DNA of 64,000 nt from Typhlomys cinereus (Eukaryota; Chordata; Mammalia; Rodentia; Platacanthomyidae): contig JALPQD010000143.1 in the NCBI GenBank assembly GCA_023101885.1, forward strand, positions 4,558,014 through 4,622,013. The letters run 5' to 3'. The notes under the pieces were generated by a model. It ran no database searches. It was not told where the DNA came from and saw only the letters and a list, made by a program, of their open reading frames with translations. Shown one piece after another: positions 12,393 to 25,006 of the stretch; the first letter of the stretch is position 1, and every line of letters begins with the position of its first letter. A program made the translations under genes and the position numbers.

Positions 12393-12662
12393 AGAAAAAT
12401 TAAAATAAAGGTATAGGCAATCCCCAGGAGCACATGATGCACACACCCATCTAACCCATGATCCACAGACTTGGTAACCACAATTCCTTCCCTACTTATG
12501 ATGTGGTCCCGGAGCCTCAGCGATGCCAACATGCTCCTAGTGTGGGTCAGCAGGGCAGCGCCATCCAATTGGCTTCATCTGTTCAATGACACCTTACTAA
12601 CCTAGGACGCCACTCAGCCTCATACCAACCCAAAGGGGCCCTGCAGTCCTCTCTCAGGTGAC

Positions 12663-13085
12663 ACTGCTGCAGTTCACCTGCATGGTTGCTGATAAATGAT
12701 CATCCAACGGCTTAAGTGAACAAGTGTTTATTTTCTTACTGATATTCCAGTTACAGTCTGCAATCCAGCTTGACGGGAGAGCACACACCAACACCAGGGC
12801 TGAGGGAACTGGCTACACCATCTCTACATAATGGCTGAGAGAGGGACGATCCTTACTTGCCAGACCAGCATGTCTGGCCAAGTGTACACAAGGATGCCGA
12901 CTCTCTCAACCAGCTCTCTGTATTTTATTCCAGGGACTAATCCCACTCACCATGGGCTGGGTCTTCCCCATCAGCTAGACAATCTCCTGCAGGTTTGCTG
13001 TGGGATTAATTCAACCATTAGTTCTTCACAAATGTGCCCAAAGCTCAAACCTTCAACTGTCAAGTTGACACCTGTGCCCAACTAT
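12663..13085 (-). mobile_element. ERVL-like LTR family X, copy 2
   Basis: Complement of copy 1: GTTCACCTGCATGGTTGCTG, GCCAGACCAGCATGTCTGGC, CTCTCTGTATTTTATTCCAG and CAAGTTGACACCTGTGCCCA. Confidence 0.65.
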
Positions 13086-13514
13086 GACACACTGGCAAGC
13101 TGGAGATCAGCAACCCACCTGCTGCCACTCGAAGCCAAGCCACAGCCCAGTGGCACTGGTTGTGCCAAGGAGCCTGTTAGATGTGCAAACCTGGCCCCAC
13201 CCCTGACCTGCTCCAGCACAGCCCATGTTGGAAGACCATTCTCCAGGAGGCTAAGTTCTAAGGGACAAGTTTTGGCAAGTTGAGGAAAATACCAAATGGA
13301 ATTCACGGTGTTTCTCTGTGCACATGAGTTCCCGAAAGACAGAGTTAGGGTTCATTTTAAGGCAGTTTCCAAGTGTTTCAAGTTTATTCTTATATTAACA
13401 GTGATCAAAGTTATTTTTAAAGCAGGGTGACTAAAATGTATCTAAATTTGCATTGTAATTACACAATTTCTATTAAGAAAGCAGGTGAGTCACGATTTAA
13501 TCAGTCAGTCCTAG

Positions 13515-13625
13515 TTCCTTGGTGTTTTGACACAAGGTCTCACTTATCTCAAACTCAGGATGACTTCCGATCTGAACCCATCCCTCTGCCTGAGCCTTCC
13601 AAAGACCACCATCTCTAGCTAGTCC
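13515..13625 (-). mobile_element. B1 SINE relic
   Basis: ACACAAGGTCTCACTTATCT, CAAACTCAGGATGACTTCCG and CTGCCTGAGCCTTCCAAAGA, complement of B1. Confidence 0.6.
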
Positions 13626-13794
13626 TAGATTTTTAATTCAATGTTTTGAGTTCATCCTCAACCCGAGGCCTTACATAACAAATATAATCACGAACACACA
13701 CCTAAATTTGTGAGAATAATTTATGGGTAAATATTTTTGGAAATCAAACTTAATGTCATTTATAAGGAAAAGAAAACAGTTATTCTCATCTTTT

Positions 13795-13890
13795 GATGTT
13801 TGAGACAGGGAGGTCCCAAATCAGAAATCCTCCTGCCTCAGCCTCCTGAGTGCTGTGATTACAGGTGATTGCCTCTATGCCTGACTGATT
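13795..13890 (-). mobile_element. B1 SINE
   Basis: TCCTCCTGCCTCAGCCTCCT then GAGTGCTGTGATTACAGGTG, the complement of a B1 body. Confidence 0.75.
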
Positions 13891-13914
13891 CTTTTTTCCT
13901 TACATTTACAGTGA

Positions 13915-14075
13915 GGTGGGGGCACACGTGAGCCATTATGTACAAGTGGAGTTCAGAGGATAATTCTAAGTCCATTCTCTTTTCCCACCACATAGGTTCC
14001 AGGGATCAAACTCAGGCCATCAGGCTTGGTGGCAAGCGTCTTTACCCACTGGCCTTCTCCCCAGCCTTTCATCTA
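13915..14075 (-). mobile_element. B2/B3-like SINE
   Basis: GAGTTCAGAGGATAATTCTA, GATCAAACTCAGGCCATCAG, CTTGGTGGCAAGCGTCTTTA and CCCAGCC: the complement of the family head and body. Confidence 0.78.
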
Positions 14076-15114
14076 TTTTTTTTTTTTAAGAAAGCTTTCC
14101 TTGGTTATCTAAAAGCTTGGCGACTGCTGATAGCAAAGGTGCTACGGCAAAGGTCCAACGATGGTGGTTAAGTTTTATAACATCTGAGGGCAGACAAAGC
14201 AGCAGCTAGGAAAGCCAAGGGCTCTGCCAAGGGACACGGAGGGCCAGGGAGATTATTCACGGTTCTAGTGTCAGCAGTGTGGCAGCCGAGTTTCTGCCAG
14301 CATCGCTTGGCTAAGCAAGAGCAGAAAACTACCACACTGAGACGGTGTGGAGAGCTGGCAAGTCGGGGCAGCCGAAGGCCAAGCGAAGGCAAACCCAGGT
14401 CTCTGGCCAAGCCTAGTTACTGAAATGTTTAATTAACTCAGGATACAATTAACTGTGCAGAAGCAATACAGGCTTTGTCAAACAGCCGCGTGAATTAAGT
14501 GATACTGGTGCACATTATTCAAATTGAACCTTACATCAAAAATGAAGTCATTCTAAAACTCACCTACTTAAAAAAAAAAAAAAGCTATAATAGAATAGGT
14601 GATGAAGGAGGTGTATCTTCAAATGACTTATGTCCTCCACACCAAAGTAAAACAAGGAATTGCTTTTAAGAAAATCACAGTGATGCTAAAAGAGATTTTT
14701 ATGAAGTCGATTTAAAGCGGGAGACTGCGGGAAGCCGGCTGGGAACGGGCATTCCTTTCTGCAACGTGCCACCCGCCCTGCCCTGGAATCACTTTCCCAG
14801 ATGATCAGCCCTTGTTCAAACTCCAGGGACTCGTTGCTGCCCCAGATGACTCACGGCGAGTAATTTCCAAAGACTCCCTTCCTGCAATTGTGAAGCACAG
14901 ATCTGAAACCCACCTGTTAGTGCTAACTGAACCTTCTCTCTCCCCCATGAGTCTCTGGGCTACGTGGACTCCCCTCCAGCCTCACAAACCCCACATGCTC
15001 TCCCCCCAACATCCGTCCATCGTTTTATGTCTCTTATCCCTCCTGTGACATTTTTCAGTTCTTATATTACTCATGTCACTTATATGTCAGTACTTATATT
15101 ACTGACTGGTTTCC

Positions 15115-15275
15115 CTAGGTCCAGATCTACTGAGTTTTTACTCTATGTCAGGTGGCGCATGCTTTACAAAACTTATCGGACTCAAATTCTCACCAAAAAG
15201 AAAGAAAAAAGTAAACTCTCATTAGCCTCATTTTGCACAAAGGAAAATAGGCTCATGCGCTTACAAATCCCATCC
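15115..15275 (-). mobile_element. MIR/L2-like relic
   Basis: TACTCTATGTCAGGTGGCGC, GCTTTACAAAACTTATCGGA and TTTTGCACAAAGGAAAATAG recall the antisense MIR core. Confidence 0.3.
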
Positions 15276-15343
15276 AGGGTGATATATTAATTCATGAGGT
15301 TAGGGATTCACATGCAGCAAGTAACTCCAATGGAAGCTCTCAA

Positions 15344-15735
15344 CCCTTGTGTTAGTTCCCTCCTGTTGTCATAACTATAACATGATTTTATTATCTTCGG
15401 CTCTGGAGGTCAGAAGTCCACATTCTGTGTCACAGGGCTAAAATCCAAGTGTCCGTGGGTTAAGTTCATTTAAGAGAATGTCTCGATTTTCCAGCTTCTC
15501 AGGGCTATTTGTCCATCTCCCAAACAAGCAGCCTGAAAGAATCCGTCTCATACTGCTGCCCATAGCATGTCCTTCCTAAGCCTCTTTCTTTCTAGAGAGC
15601 TGTTTGTGATCATATCAGGCCCACCTGGAGGAGCCCTCTCCACACCAAATGATCATAAGCCTCAATCCCACCTCTAACCTGACATTCCCAAACAGTACCA
15701 TTTCCCATGATTTACACTGCAATCATCTCTGAGGG
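15344..15735 (-). mobile_element. MLT1-like LTR
   Basis: GTGTTAGTTCCCTCCTGTTG, GGCTCTGGAGGTCAGAAGTC and CCTAAGCCTCTTTCTTTCTA; order fits antisense MLT1. Confidence 0.6.
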
Positions 15736-16388
15736 TCCCGGCTCTATCAAAATAATCGTGCCTAGCTGAAGGCAGGCCCTCCATGCTCCGTCCCCCCTTG
15801 TACAGTGAAGTATCGGAGGCTGCACACTTGGGCTCTGAGCTCATGAACTATCAGCGAACACCCACGAACGATGATGCTGACCTTCTAAAGCAAGGATAGC
15901 AAGACACTGGCGAGAGTCGAGTGACAAAGAAGAGCTGCGATTGGCACCTTTACACATATAGTGAGAAGTCAGTATGTTTCCAGAAGTCACTGGCGTCTCC
16001 TGTCACAGGTGTAAATATTTCGTAGGCATCTGCATTACAGCCAGAGGTATCACATGCACAGGTGAGCCAGGTGTCGCTGATTTCACAGCCCATCGGAGGG
16101 TGACCTCAGGCTAAAACAAACTATGGGCAGGTCAGATTTAGAAGAGCATTGAGGTGAACACAGAGATCAGAACCTGAATTGCAGATCCTGTGATCTTGCC
16201 AGAGAGGTGCCGTGGACAGAGGCGTGGGAGGCGAGATCTGTAGATCGTGTAAAAGTCACTCCTGATAAATCCATTCCTGATAAATATCCTTTTGGAAACT
16301 TTAGCCTGTCCAGATCATTTTCAAAATCAGTCCCTTATTCACTTGTACTTAGACTACTCAATTAAATTGTCATGTTTCAGTCAATGAT

Positions 16389-16448
16389 AAAACATCTGTC
16401 TATAAATATGAATGAATAAAAAAATCTGCCTATAAATATGAATGAACA
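16389..16448 (+). repeat. Imperfect 30-bp tandem duplication
   Basis: CTGTCTATAAATATGAATGA and CTGCCTATAAATATGAATGA lie head to tail in unique intron. Confidence 0.85.
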
Positions 16449-17149
16449 AATTAGGAGTCATAGTAAAACCAGGAGAAAAAGAGATAAAGGACATCAATGA
16501 AGCCCATTGTAACCTTCCATCCGATTCATTGATTTTTAATAAAAGAAACTTCCAGTCACAGAAAATGAGAGTAAACTTCATCACATACCTTTGTACTTTT
16601 GACTTCCTAGTCTTGCGGTTAGGTTCTATATCCTAAAGCCACCAGACTAGTATTAGATCTACTTATCTATAGCCAGAGACTCCTTGTCTTACTGAAACCA
16701 CTTTGGCTACATTCTAATCAGGAAACCAGGCAAAGACACATCACTAGGTAATAGAGCAAAACAGAACTCTGCAAGGAAGGAAGTCAGCCACTGCCCACAC
16801 TAAAATCTACTGTATGCCAGTCACCACATCTGCAAGCTGCATGGCCACACAGTACTTGGGAATGCAGCCGTGACGTGCAGAGTACTTAATGCACCAGCTT
16901 CCTCAACTCATCAGCAGGACTGCATGGAAGGTCGAGGGAGATTCCGCACCCAGATCCCAGACTGTGATTCTTCCAGACTTGGGAGTTCCCCATCTGAAGG
17001 GTCAGGGAATGTTTGCTGTAAGACTGGCTGTTCCAAGGTCTGACTGCTCCAGGTGAGAAGGTTCTTCGAATGTCCACTCAGAAATGAGATTATATTTTCT
17101 TCTCTAGTTCCAGGCCCTTGTCAGTACATTATTGTCCCGGGTCTGCCGT

Positions 17150-17268
17150 CTCACTCCATGGCTTGTCAGACTCAGGAGAAAGGAACTTTCTCTGCCTTGT
17201 TTGTAGCTGTGTTCTAAGTGCCTGGAGCAGTACCTGGCACACATGAAGTATTCACTGAATATTTCCAG
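17150..17268 (+). mobile_element. L2/MIR-type 3' end relic
   Basis: GTGCCTGGAGCAGTACCTGG and GTATTCACTGAATATTTCC resemble the end of an old L2. Confidence 0.4.
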
Positions 17269-17383
17269 ACCAGGGGACCAAGAGCCCAGTGTCTCGCACC
17301 TGTTCTGCACTTTCAACTCTAGTTCTTAGGGACTTCCTTAATTCCTCTCCCAGCAATTTCTACATAATGAAAGTTACCTTAAA

Positions 17384-17675
17384 AAGAGGAGATGGCTCAG
17401 GGGCTCAAGCCTTTGCCACACAAGCCGAAGGACCTCAGTTGGGATCCCCAGACCCCACATAAAAGTGTCAAGTTGAGATGGCAGCAGCCTGCAATTCTGG
17501 CCTGGGAAGGCAGAGCCTGGGAAATCCCAGAGCAAAGCAATAAAGTAGAGCAGTCTAGGATGATTCTCAATGTCACCCTTGGGTCTCTACAGGCACACTC
17601 ACACAAGTGTTTTCTTATACAAACAAACACACATGTACACCCGCCCACATGCAAAACATACACACATGCACACAT
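17384..17675 (+). mobile_element. Older-form tRNA-headed SINE
   Basis: GAGGAGATGGCTCAGGGGCT head, body GGGAAATCCCAGAGCAAAGC, and an ACACAC-rich degenerate tail. Confidence 0.85.
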
Positions 17676-18129
17676 CAAACTATCAAGTGTGATGGAATCC
17701 TACTCGAATCAATTTTTAAACAATTACTTTTAACTCTATAAGTTAATTATAGTACTGCTTCGGCAATTCTGATTCATTAATGTTCAGAAAGAAAAGCTGC
17801 CATGAAGGCTAAAACCTAGCATATTAATGTTGGTCTCAGCCTTTAAAAACAAGCAGGTTTGGGAACTCCAGGGACTTGCTCTGGGTTTGTGCCAACACCG
17901 TGATTAAGAGATTATGGGTAGGAATAAAACAGGAGTTTCCGGCTTTGCTGCACTACGTCACCACAAGAGCACCAGAAACAACAGGGAGTTAGCAATGGCT
18001 TCTCACGTTCTCACTCCTGGAGACACTTCTCTTTAATTGGGCGAGGGAGAGGAACAGGGAGACCAGAAAGCTTAAGAAGCCTCCTGAGACTTACCCCACA
18101 CATGCCACTGAAAGGGATCTAAAAGACTT

Positions 18130-18230
18130 CATTCATCTGTCTTCCTTGACGCAGGGTCTGCCACAAGCTGAAACTGGTCCAGACTGGCCTTGAATTCTGC
18201 CTCAGTCTCCAGTGCTAGGCTTACAGGATG
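18130..18230 (-). mobile_element. B1 SINE relic
   Basis: CCAGACTGGCCTTGAATTCT and GTGCTAGGCTTACAGGATG, complement of B1. Confidence 0.65.
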
Positions 18231-19335
18231 CCCCCTCCACAGAGCAAAGCAATTCTTCATATCAAGGACGTTCAAATTTGTATGAAAATGTGGATTTCTT
18301 CTCCACAGAGCTCACTGACAGACACGAATTATCTGACCCAAGCCTGCGTTTCAAAGGTGGAAATCAGCAAAATGAAAAATGTGAGCACGAGCCCTCAGGC
18401 AGTCTGCCAAATGATCTTGTTGGAGCCGGGGGCTGACTGTCCTGCCTGCTCCATCCAGTGGGTCTCAGTCAGGAATGACTGCATCCCACAAGGTCACCAG
18501 CAGTGTAAAGAGACATTTTTAGCAGTCACAGAGAATGGGAGGGGAAAGTGTCACTATTATCTACTGGGCAGAAGCTAAAGATGCTACCAAGGTGTGCCAT
18601 GCCCAGGCTGACCTTCCCAAGAGAGAATTAATTACCTGAGTCCAAATGCCAGTAGTCTTGAAGTAAAGGAAATTTGCTTCACTTCCATATCAATACTTGG
18701 TCAGGCATCCAGGAAGACTGACAGTTTAGGGTTAATAACTCCTTAGATCTTTCTACACGTATCTTATTTCGTGTATGCTAAGGTATCCGGTGATAAATAT
18801 TATTCTGCTTCAGCAGTTCCTTTCACTGTCAGGACAGCATGCCTGTTTCTTGGGGTTTTATTTTGTTGCTCCACATTTTTGATTCCCACATTGTTTTAGT
18901 TTTGAGTTTCAGTATATTGAGCAGAACCACATTTAGCACCAATGTTTTGGAAGACGGAACTCTTGGGTTCATACTTTTTTTCCAAGCATGGCTTAATGAC
19001 AAACAGAATGAATAGATGAGGTCATTAGAATGTATGTGTGTACAAGCTAAAATTCAGCCAAGTGAGAAACGTCTGACCACGAGAAGATACAGGGAACATA
19101 TTTCCTGGTTTCCAGCAAGAAGATCATCGCATGAATGTTACAAGAAAACAATTCAAAATTTAAAGCATCCAAACATCTCTAGGCATTTACCATTGCTCAA
19201 GGCATACTCCTTCCTCAGACTTTTAGCTATACCTATGTGTAACTTCTTACAGGTCCATATGCAAAGGGGAAATGCATGTTCTAGATTTAAGGCTAAACAC
19301 CCATAGCTCAGACGAATTGAAAAGGTATAGTTAGA

Positions 19336-19532
19336 GGCGCTGGGGAAATGGCTCTATGTGCAAGTGAAGGACTTGAGTTTGAGTCACTTTTGGCCCTGGT
19401 GGGCAGAGCCTGGGAAATCCCAGAGCGAAGCAGGAAGGAGGTAGAAGCAATCCAGGATGATTTCCAAAGTCCCTTGGTCCTCCACAGGGACAGATAGTGC
19501 CCTCTGACTCAGACACACATACACACAGTAAG

Positions 19533-19593
<61 letters not shown>

Positions 19594-19605
19594 TTTTAAA
19601 AATCT
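19336..19605 (+). mobile_element. Older-form tRNA-headed SINE with (GATA)n tail
   Basis: GCGCTGGGGAAATGGCTCTA head, GGGAAATCCCAGAGCGAAGC body, CCCTCTGACTCAGACACACA, then a (GATA)n run in place of the usual (CA)n. Confidence 0.85.
19530..19592. repeat. (GATA)n microsatellite
   Basis: About 15 perfect GATA units at a SINE tail. Confidence 0.97.
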
Positions 19606-20135
19606 TTTTTAAAAAGACCCTACATCATACAAGATAATAAAGGACTGTATAGACGTTTCCACACAGATGCTATGGCATATGCACACCCACATTCACACAC
19701 ACACAGAGGTATAACTAAAAGACTCAGGAAGGAGTAAAGGAAGAAGAGCCATGGAGCTCCTTAACTGTCCAGCTCATGTGGTTACACAGCAACCCTTGCT
19801 GTGTTTGACTGACATCTATGCCACACAAGCATCCTTCCCAGAATCCACTTCAATCCTTCAAACCTCAGATGAAGAACCAGAGCCTTCTGACCAAGCCCCC
19901 CTTGATCAAGACAACCGAGGAACCATCACAGGCTGACCAGTGACCAGGAATGAAAGGGGAGCCTAAACCATTCCAATGCCCTTCTAGCAACCCTCAAGTA
20001 GAGACGCCAGAGAAGGACGTCTGCCGGAAAGAGCACAGAGAAAAAGGTTCAGGTAGAAGGGAGCTGGCATGTTTACGGCTGGGTACTGGATTAATGGGAG
20101 AGGATTCTGAGGTAGCCTCAAAAAAAGGTTTTCTT

Positions 20136-20882
20136 CCATTTTGCAAATGGGTGATTGACCCCTCTCTCACCTCGGTCTCCTACTTCTATTCCATCTACCT
20201 TTGAATATACTCTTATAACAAGACTCTAATTTAACAGGTTTTTATCTTTGGCCAGGGGGTGACATCCATTACCCATCAGGATGGAGCCAAGGGCATTGCA
20301 GGAGCAGCAAAACTGAAAAAAAAAAAAAAAATCAACAAACCATAATTCAGAACATCAGAGACTCTATATCAGCCACCTGGAATCAGGCCTGCCTAATCTC
20401 TCTCCCCATCCTGAAGCTCAAGGAAATTTGTGGAAGAGGGTGTGGTAAGATTGTAAGAGCACAAGGATGGGAGGAGTCATGATATGCAAGATACTCCACA
20501 CAAGTTAGGGCCGAAGCAATTGTAACAGGACTCTGCATGATCTGCGCAATGACCAACATATCATTGACCCCTCAAATTCTAGCATGGACTCAAGGCACAG
20601 GATCCTTAGAAGCAAGGGATTAACAGTCATAATAGTGTTCCTATATTTAAGGTGAACACAAGAAAGAGTTCTAGGAACTGCCACTGAGTCCTTACACCTC
20701 ATCAGAGAGGAGGACCCAGAGGAAAGTTTGATATACTCGTTAAAGGATGCTTCAGAGATGGGGGGAAGGAGCATTGGGGGAAAGGGAGGGACAAAGCGGG
20801 GAGAGAACAGGGAGGTCCAGGGAGAGGTGGAGGGAGGGAGGGAGCAGGGGTTCCTATTATATTTGTATGAGCAGAAAAATTA
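20136..20882 (+). mobile_element. Young L1 3' UTR insertion (0.75 kb)
   Basis: Nearly identical to the 3' UTR at about 47910-48625. It begins CCATTTTGCAAATGGGTGAT and ends GAGCAGAAAAATTAAAA. It is flanked by AAAAAAAGGTTTTCTT at 20120-20135 and 20883-20898, a perfect 16-bp TSD. It contains no ORF2 sequence, so it is severely 5'-truncated. The G-rich block lies near 20758-20850. Confidence 0.93.
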
Positions 20883-21162
20883 AAAAAAAGGTTTTCTTCA
20901 TCTGACTTGGCTTGAAAGCAACTTTGCTTTGCTACTTGAAAAGTACACAGTGCATGGAAAAACTCGTAAAATCTTACTTAGGTTTTTGGGCTGGGCCAGT
21001 ACCACTTTCCTAGTCAGGATAATGGACATAAGATGGTTCATTGCGGGGAAATGAGGGGATAGTGTGGAAGATATCAAGGTGCTTATTGCAACTTTTTGTG
21101 AAACTGTATTTATTTCAAAGTATACTGATATTAAAAAAAAGTATTAACAAATTCCATCTGTA

Positions 21163-21465
21163 CTAATTTGCTAGGGCTACTACAACAGAGAATGATGCAT
21201 TTCTTCCCAGGTCTGAGACCAGAGTCTAAGAACAAGGTGTCGATATAGTCATAGCCCCCTGAAGTCTATGGGAATCATTATGCCTCTCTCTGGTGTACTG
21301 TAGTTGTGGATGTGTCATCCCAATCTCTTCCTCGTATGGCATTCTTCCTGTGTGTGTGCCTTCACATGGTGTCATTTCACAGGACACTAGTCACACTAGG
21401 GTACTTCTGTAACAATTCAGGTCCCAAGTAAGGTCACATTTTGAGGCTCTTTCTTTGCAGAGACA
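21163..21465 (-). mobile_element. MLT1 LTR
   Basis: GTACTAATTTGCTAGGGCTA, CTCGTATGGCATTCTTCCTG, CCTTCACATGGTGTCATTTC and AGTAAGGTCACATTTTGAGG are the complement of MLT1. Confidence 0.75.
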
Positions 21466-23345
21466 CAAGGCAACCAATAACATTCTCTATCCCACCAAGG
21501 ACTTGATTCAAGAACCTATTAGTTTTCTGAATGGGGTTCATTTGAGGAAGACCTTTGGCCCACCCACCCCGTACATATCAATCACTCTGGTAGACACTAT
21601 GAACACAAAATCTAGTGCTATGAAAAAGTCTAACAGAGATTTTTCACCTTTCTTCTAAAGTATTAAAAATTAGAGTTTTCTGACATCCTCAATGAATTCT
21701 TAGGGATCAGTCTTCATGGTTCCGTTACAACCGCTCGCCAGCGTCCAGCTTTGTTGGGGCATCCGCCTGCTGTCGTATTCTGGGATACATTTACGCCGAT
21801 GTGCTTTCTTGCTCATTTGCTGAATGATTTATGTGGTTCTTTGTCCACCCCTCAAGCCATTGAAGCTAAAGTCCATAATCATCTTTGTCTTCCACTGCAT
21901 TCCATATGCTAGAAAATTCCTTGGCCAAGGAGACCCTCAGCAAATGTTAAAAGAATACCTCCATGCCAGGTACTCTCTGTAGGATGCCTCTTGATCCTCT
22001 TACCAAACCTCGTCCCGTTAGATGCCAACAGTCTAATTCACACTGGAAAAGAAGACTTCAAACTTGATTGTAACCATTTTGGCAACACTGGGTCAAATGA
22101 CGCATGATGCTAACTTGGAACCAATTGGGCTTGGCCCACTCTATAGCTGAAATCACTCCTACATACCCACGATCAATTGAAAATGCTCAGTGTCTTGTGT
22201 ATGGAAAAATCACTCTACTTAATATACTAGAAATACATTTCATTTTCTAAAGATGAAAATCCCAAAAGGAGAGAATTTCTGATGCTTGAAATGGAAAGAC
22301 TTGGAAAGCATTTGGAGCTTAAAAGCAAAAGATATTTGTTCTTACATCTAGTCATGCGATCAGAAAATTGAGCAAAATCCACAGTGGCCAACGGCAATAA
22401 AGCAACGCAGCAGCCGAAGCATCCCACATATTCAGGGAGCTCACGTTCAAAAGCTAAAAGGCAGGTAATTAGTCCAAGAAGTGAAGTTCAATATCAAACT
22501 AAGAATAACTGAGCTAATTGGAAAAGATTAGTTCAATACTATTCAAACTTTCATTTTCATAGACGTTGCCTTCTAAATCGTTTTCATATGAAGCTTATTT
22601 TATTAAATTGAATACTTCCTCCTAGAAAGACTTCAGACAGCAAATTCCTTTAATTTAATTCTTTAAATAAATAGAATATTAATATGTATAAGCGTGTCTG
22701 TCTGTCTGTCACAGGCCTTTTAACTAACCAAATTTAAGGCCAGCAAAAAATAATACATCAACCACCTATTCCTGACCAATGCAAAACAGAGATAAAGAAG
22801 GAATTAACACTGGAACCAACTGCTTCTTGGCCTTTACATATTCTACATTTCAAAGAAAAACTATAAATGCTTTTCATTCCTTCTCTACCACACAGATATT
22901 TTCCAATAACATATACTTTGCCAAACTTATCTCCATCAAGATTTTGATGAGTTTTTCGTTCCTTCTGCAAACACCTATGATTGATTACCCAGGCTATCAA
23001 CACTTGGAACTTCATGAACGACCAAATAGGAATTTCTTAAAAGTATCAGGAGAGCCCTGGATAATCTAAAGTTAACTCAGTCTGGTTTTACATCCCAAAT
23101 ATTAACCATTCAGGTTTTTGTGTGTGAAATTTTTAACTGACTCTTGTCATTGGTATTGATTCTTAAAGATTTCTAACATTTTAAAAATGATCCATCCATT
23201 ACATTTAATCATAAATTATACTCAAAGTCATAACCTCAGGTTATTCTTGGTTTTTCCAGTGTCTTCACCAACTAAATAACTAGGGAGTTATAGCATGTGG
23301 CATGTTTTAAATAATAAAAAAAGAAAACTCACTGTAAAGGTGGGA

Positions 23346-23415
23346 AGAGGGCCGGGGCTATAGCTCAGGGATAGAGTGTGTGTTTAGCATGCACAAAGCC
23401 TCAGGTTCCGTCTAT
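23346..23415 (+). mobile_element. ID SINE
   Basis: GGCTATAGCTCAGGGATAGA, GTTTAGCATGCACAAAGCCT and CAGGTTCCGTCTATCAC match the ID (BC1-type, tRNA-Ala-derived) layout with A and B boxes. Not a functional tRNA. Confidence 0.78.
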
Positions 23416-23659
23416 CACAATGATAATAATAGTCAGCGGACTGTCAAGAAGGATCACAGTCATTTTACTGGTATGACTATGCCAGAGAACGCAGTGAGTG
23501 GCTTGTAGAGCCACACACAGAACACCAGTAGGAAGCGTCACACAAAGCAAGCCGGACAGCGGCCTTGACTGTCCTGCCTGTGCACTGCCGACTTGGTGCT
23601 GAGGAGCAGCACATGAGGCAGAAGCAGCAGAAAGCAGTGACCTGAACACCGGACCACTG

Positions 23660-24040
23660 GGAGCAGCTAGAAAACAGCGGCTGCAGGGCAAGCTTCACGA
23701 AGAGCGCAACTTGAGATGTGTTCCCCGCCACCGCATTGGCACCTTTTGGAGGTGGAGCCTTGAAGAGGAAGGCAGTCACAGGGGGTGGGCTTTGAGGTGG
23801 ATTGGGCCCACCCTACTTCCAGGAGAAATCCGTTCTTGCAGTCTTGCAGCTCTCAGCCTCCGGATGAGTGTGACTTAGCCTGCCTCCAGCTTCTGCTGCC
23901 AGCCACGCCACTTCCGCCATGAAAGACTGTATCTCCTCTGGGATTACAAACTGATGAATCTCCCTTTCTCCCTTAAGCTGCTTGACTCTAGGAGTTCTCT
24001 CTCATAGCAACACAAGAGTAATTAGTATATGGACGAAACG
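23660..24040 (+). mobile_element. MaLR-like LTR
   Basis: GGAAGGCAGTCACAGGGGGT, GACTGTATCTCCTCTGGGAT, CTCCCTTAAGCTGCTTGACT and CACAAGAGTAATTAGTATAT match the family at 10999-11372. The 5' edge is unclear. Confidence 0.7.
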
Positions 24041-24176
24041 AGAGGCCAACACTTGAAACACAAAGTACAAACAAAATGAATTAAGTGAAATCCACAGCGT
24101 CCCAAGAAAGTAGTGAAAGGAACCAAAACAAGGAGAACATCACTAAAAATGTTTGTCTCCAGTAAAAGGGCAAAAT

Positions 24177-24179
<3 letters not shown>

Positions 24180-24219
<40 letters not shown>

Positions 24220-24220
24220 T
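24180..24220. repeat. (TA)n microsatellite
   Basis: About 15 TA units followed by a short ACACAC. Confidence 0.97.
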
Positions 24221-24499
24221 AATTTTTACAGTTACTGCAGATAATGAAACTTTTTAAAATTTATTTTTATTTTTAGAGTTTTATACATGAATGTTGAATT
24301 TTTAATATTTTTCACACCTCAATGTCCAACCCCACCCCCTCTTCCCATTCCAACTCCTCTTGTCCCTGCAGTCTGCCTCCTGTGTTCTTGCCTGTTTGCT
24401 CACTGCATTTCATCTGAGTTGCCTTTGATGATATGTGCTCGAGCACTTGCTGGAACATGAAAGTCATCTATGATGACTTTATTACATTTCGATGACAGA

Positions 24500-24705
24500 G
24501 AAATTAGTTTTGAACTAAGTGAAATGGCTCAGCAGGTAAAGATACGTGTGTACAAAGCTGACAACCAATGATGAGTTGGATACCAGAAGCCCACTGTATG
24601 GATGGAGAGAAATAACTTCCGAAGTTGTCTTCTGGCATTTGCACATGCACTATGTACACTCATACCCGTGTACTCTCTCACACTCTCTGCCTCTCAAATA
24701 AATAT
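24500..24705 (+). mobile_element. B2/B3-like SINE relic
   Basis: AAATGGCTCAGCAGGTAAAG head, GAAGTTGTCTTCTGGCATTT body, CTCTCAAATAAATATTCTC tail. Confidence 0.65.
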
Positions 24706-24842
24706 TCTCTTTTATCTTCTAGCTCTTTTGAAATATATAATACATAATTATTAGATATAGTCACCCCAGTGTATAACAGAATACCAGAACACCACCACAT
24801 TGTGTCTAATAAATAGAAGCAATCATTGTTTGTCACTTAAGA

Positions 24843-24844
24843 TT

Positions 24845-24882
<38 letters not shown>

Positions 24883-24909
24883 GAAAGAAAGAAAAAAAAA
24901 GAAAGAAAG
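24843..24909. repeat. (GAAA)n/(GA)n microsatellite beside an exon
   Basis: (GAAA)n, then (GA)n, then GAAA and an A-run. It lies 28 bases from the coding exon at 24937-25006, just downstream of its donor in transcript direction. Confidence 0.97.
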
Positions 24910-24936
24910 CCAATTTCGAAGGGATGATTTACTTAC

Positions 24937-25006
24937 CAGACCTGCTATGGGTGTAGACAGTCTATTGATCTTCTTAATGATGCCAGGTCTAAGCTTATTA
25001 ATCAAG
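24937..25006 (-). CDS. LMO7: LMO7 coding exon, middle of CH domain
   Basis: A 70-nt minus-strand exon. The acceptor is CTTTATTTACTTTCAG and the donor GTAAGTAAAT. Its first base C completes the Asp codon left open by the upstream exon. It then reads LINKLRPGIIKKINRLS followed by TPIAGL, ending in phase 0. The KINRLSTPIAGL core is shared with LIMCH1, but the flanking residues and the neighbouring exons fit LMO7. A long open frame continues past both splice sites, but the extra residues are only intron and microsatellite. A (GAAA)n/(GA)n tract starts about 27 bases beyond the donor and may influence its recognition. Together with the other two exons it gives the N-terminal half of a CH domain, which in the family helps bind actin or partner proteins. 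Confidence 0.93.

Larger units (their letters stand above)
1335..24936 (-). other. LMO7: LMO7 intron, 23.6 kb
   Basis: The intron between two in-phase CH-domain exons. The repeats I could name are listed separately. Long stretches where I see nothing beyond unique intron include 1335-2925, 3350-4590, 5700-6470, 7910-8330, 8640-9100, 11380-12100, 13090-13510, 14080-15110, 15740-17140, 17680-18130, 18230-19330, 19620-20119, 20900-21160 and 21470-23340. Open frames in these stretches match no family I know. Confidence 0.85.
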
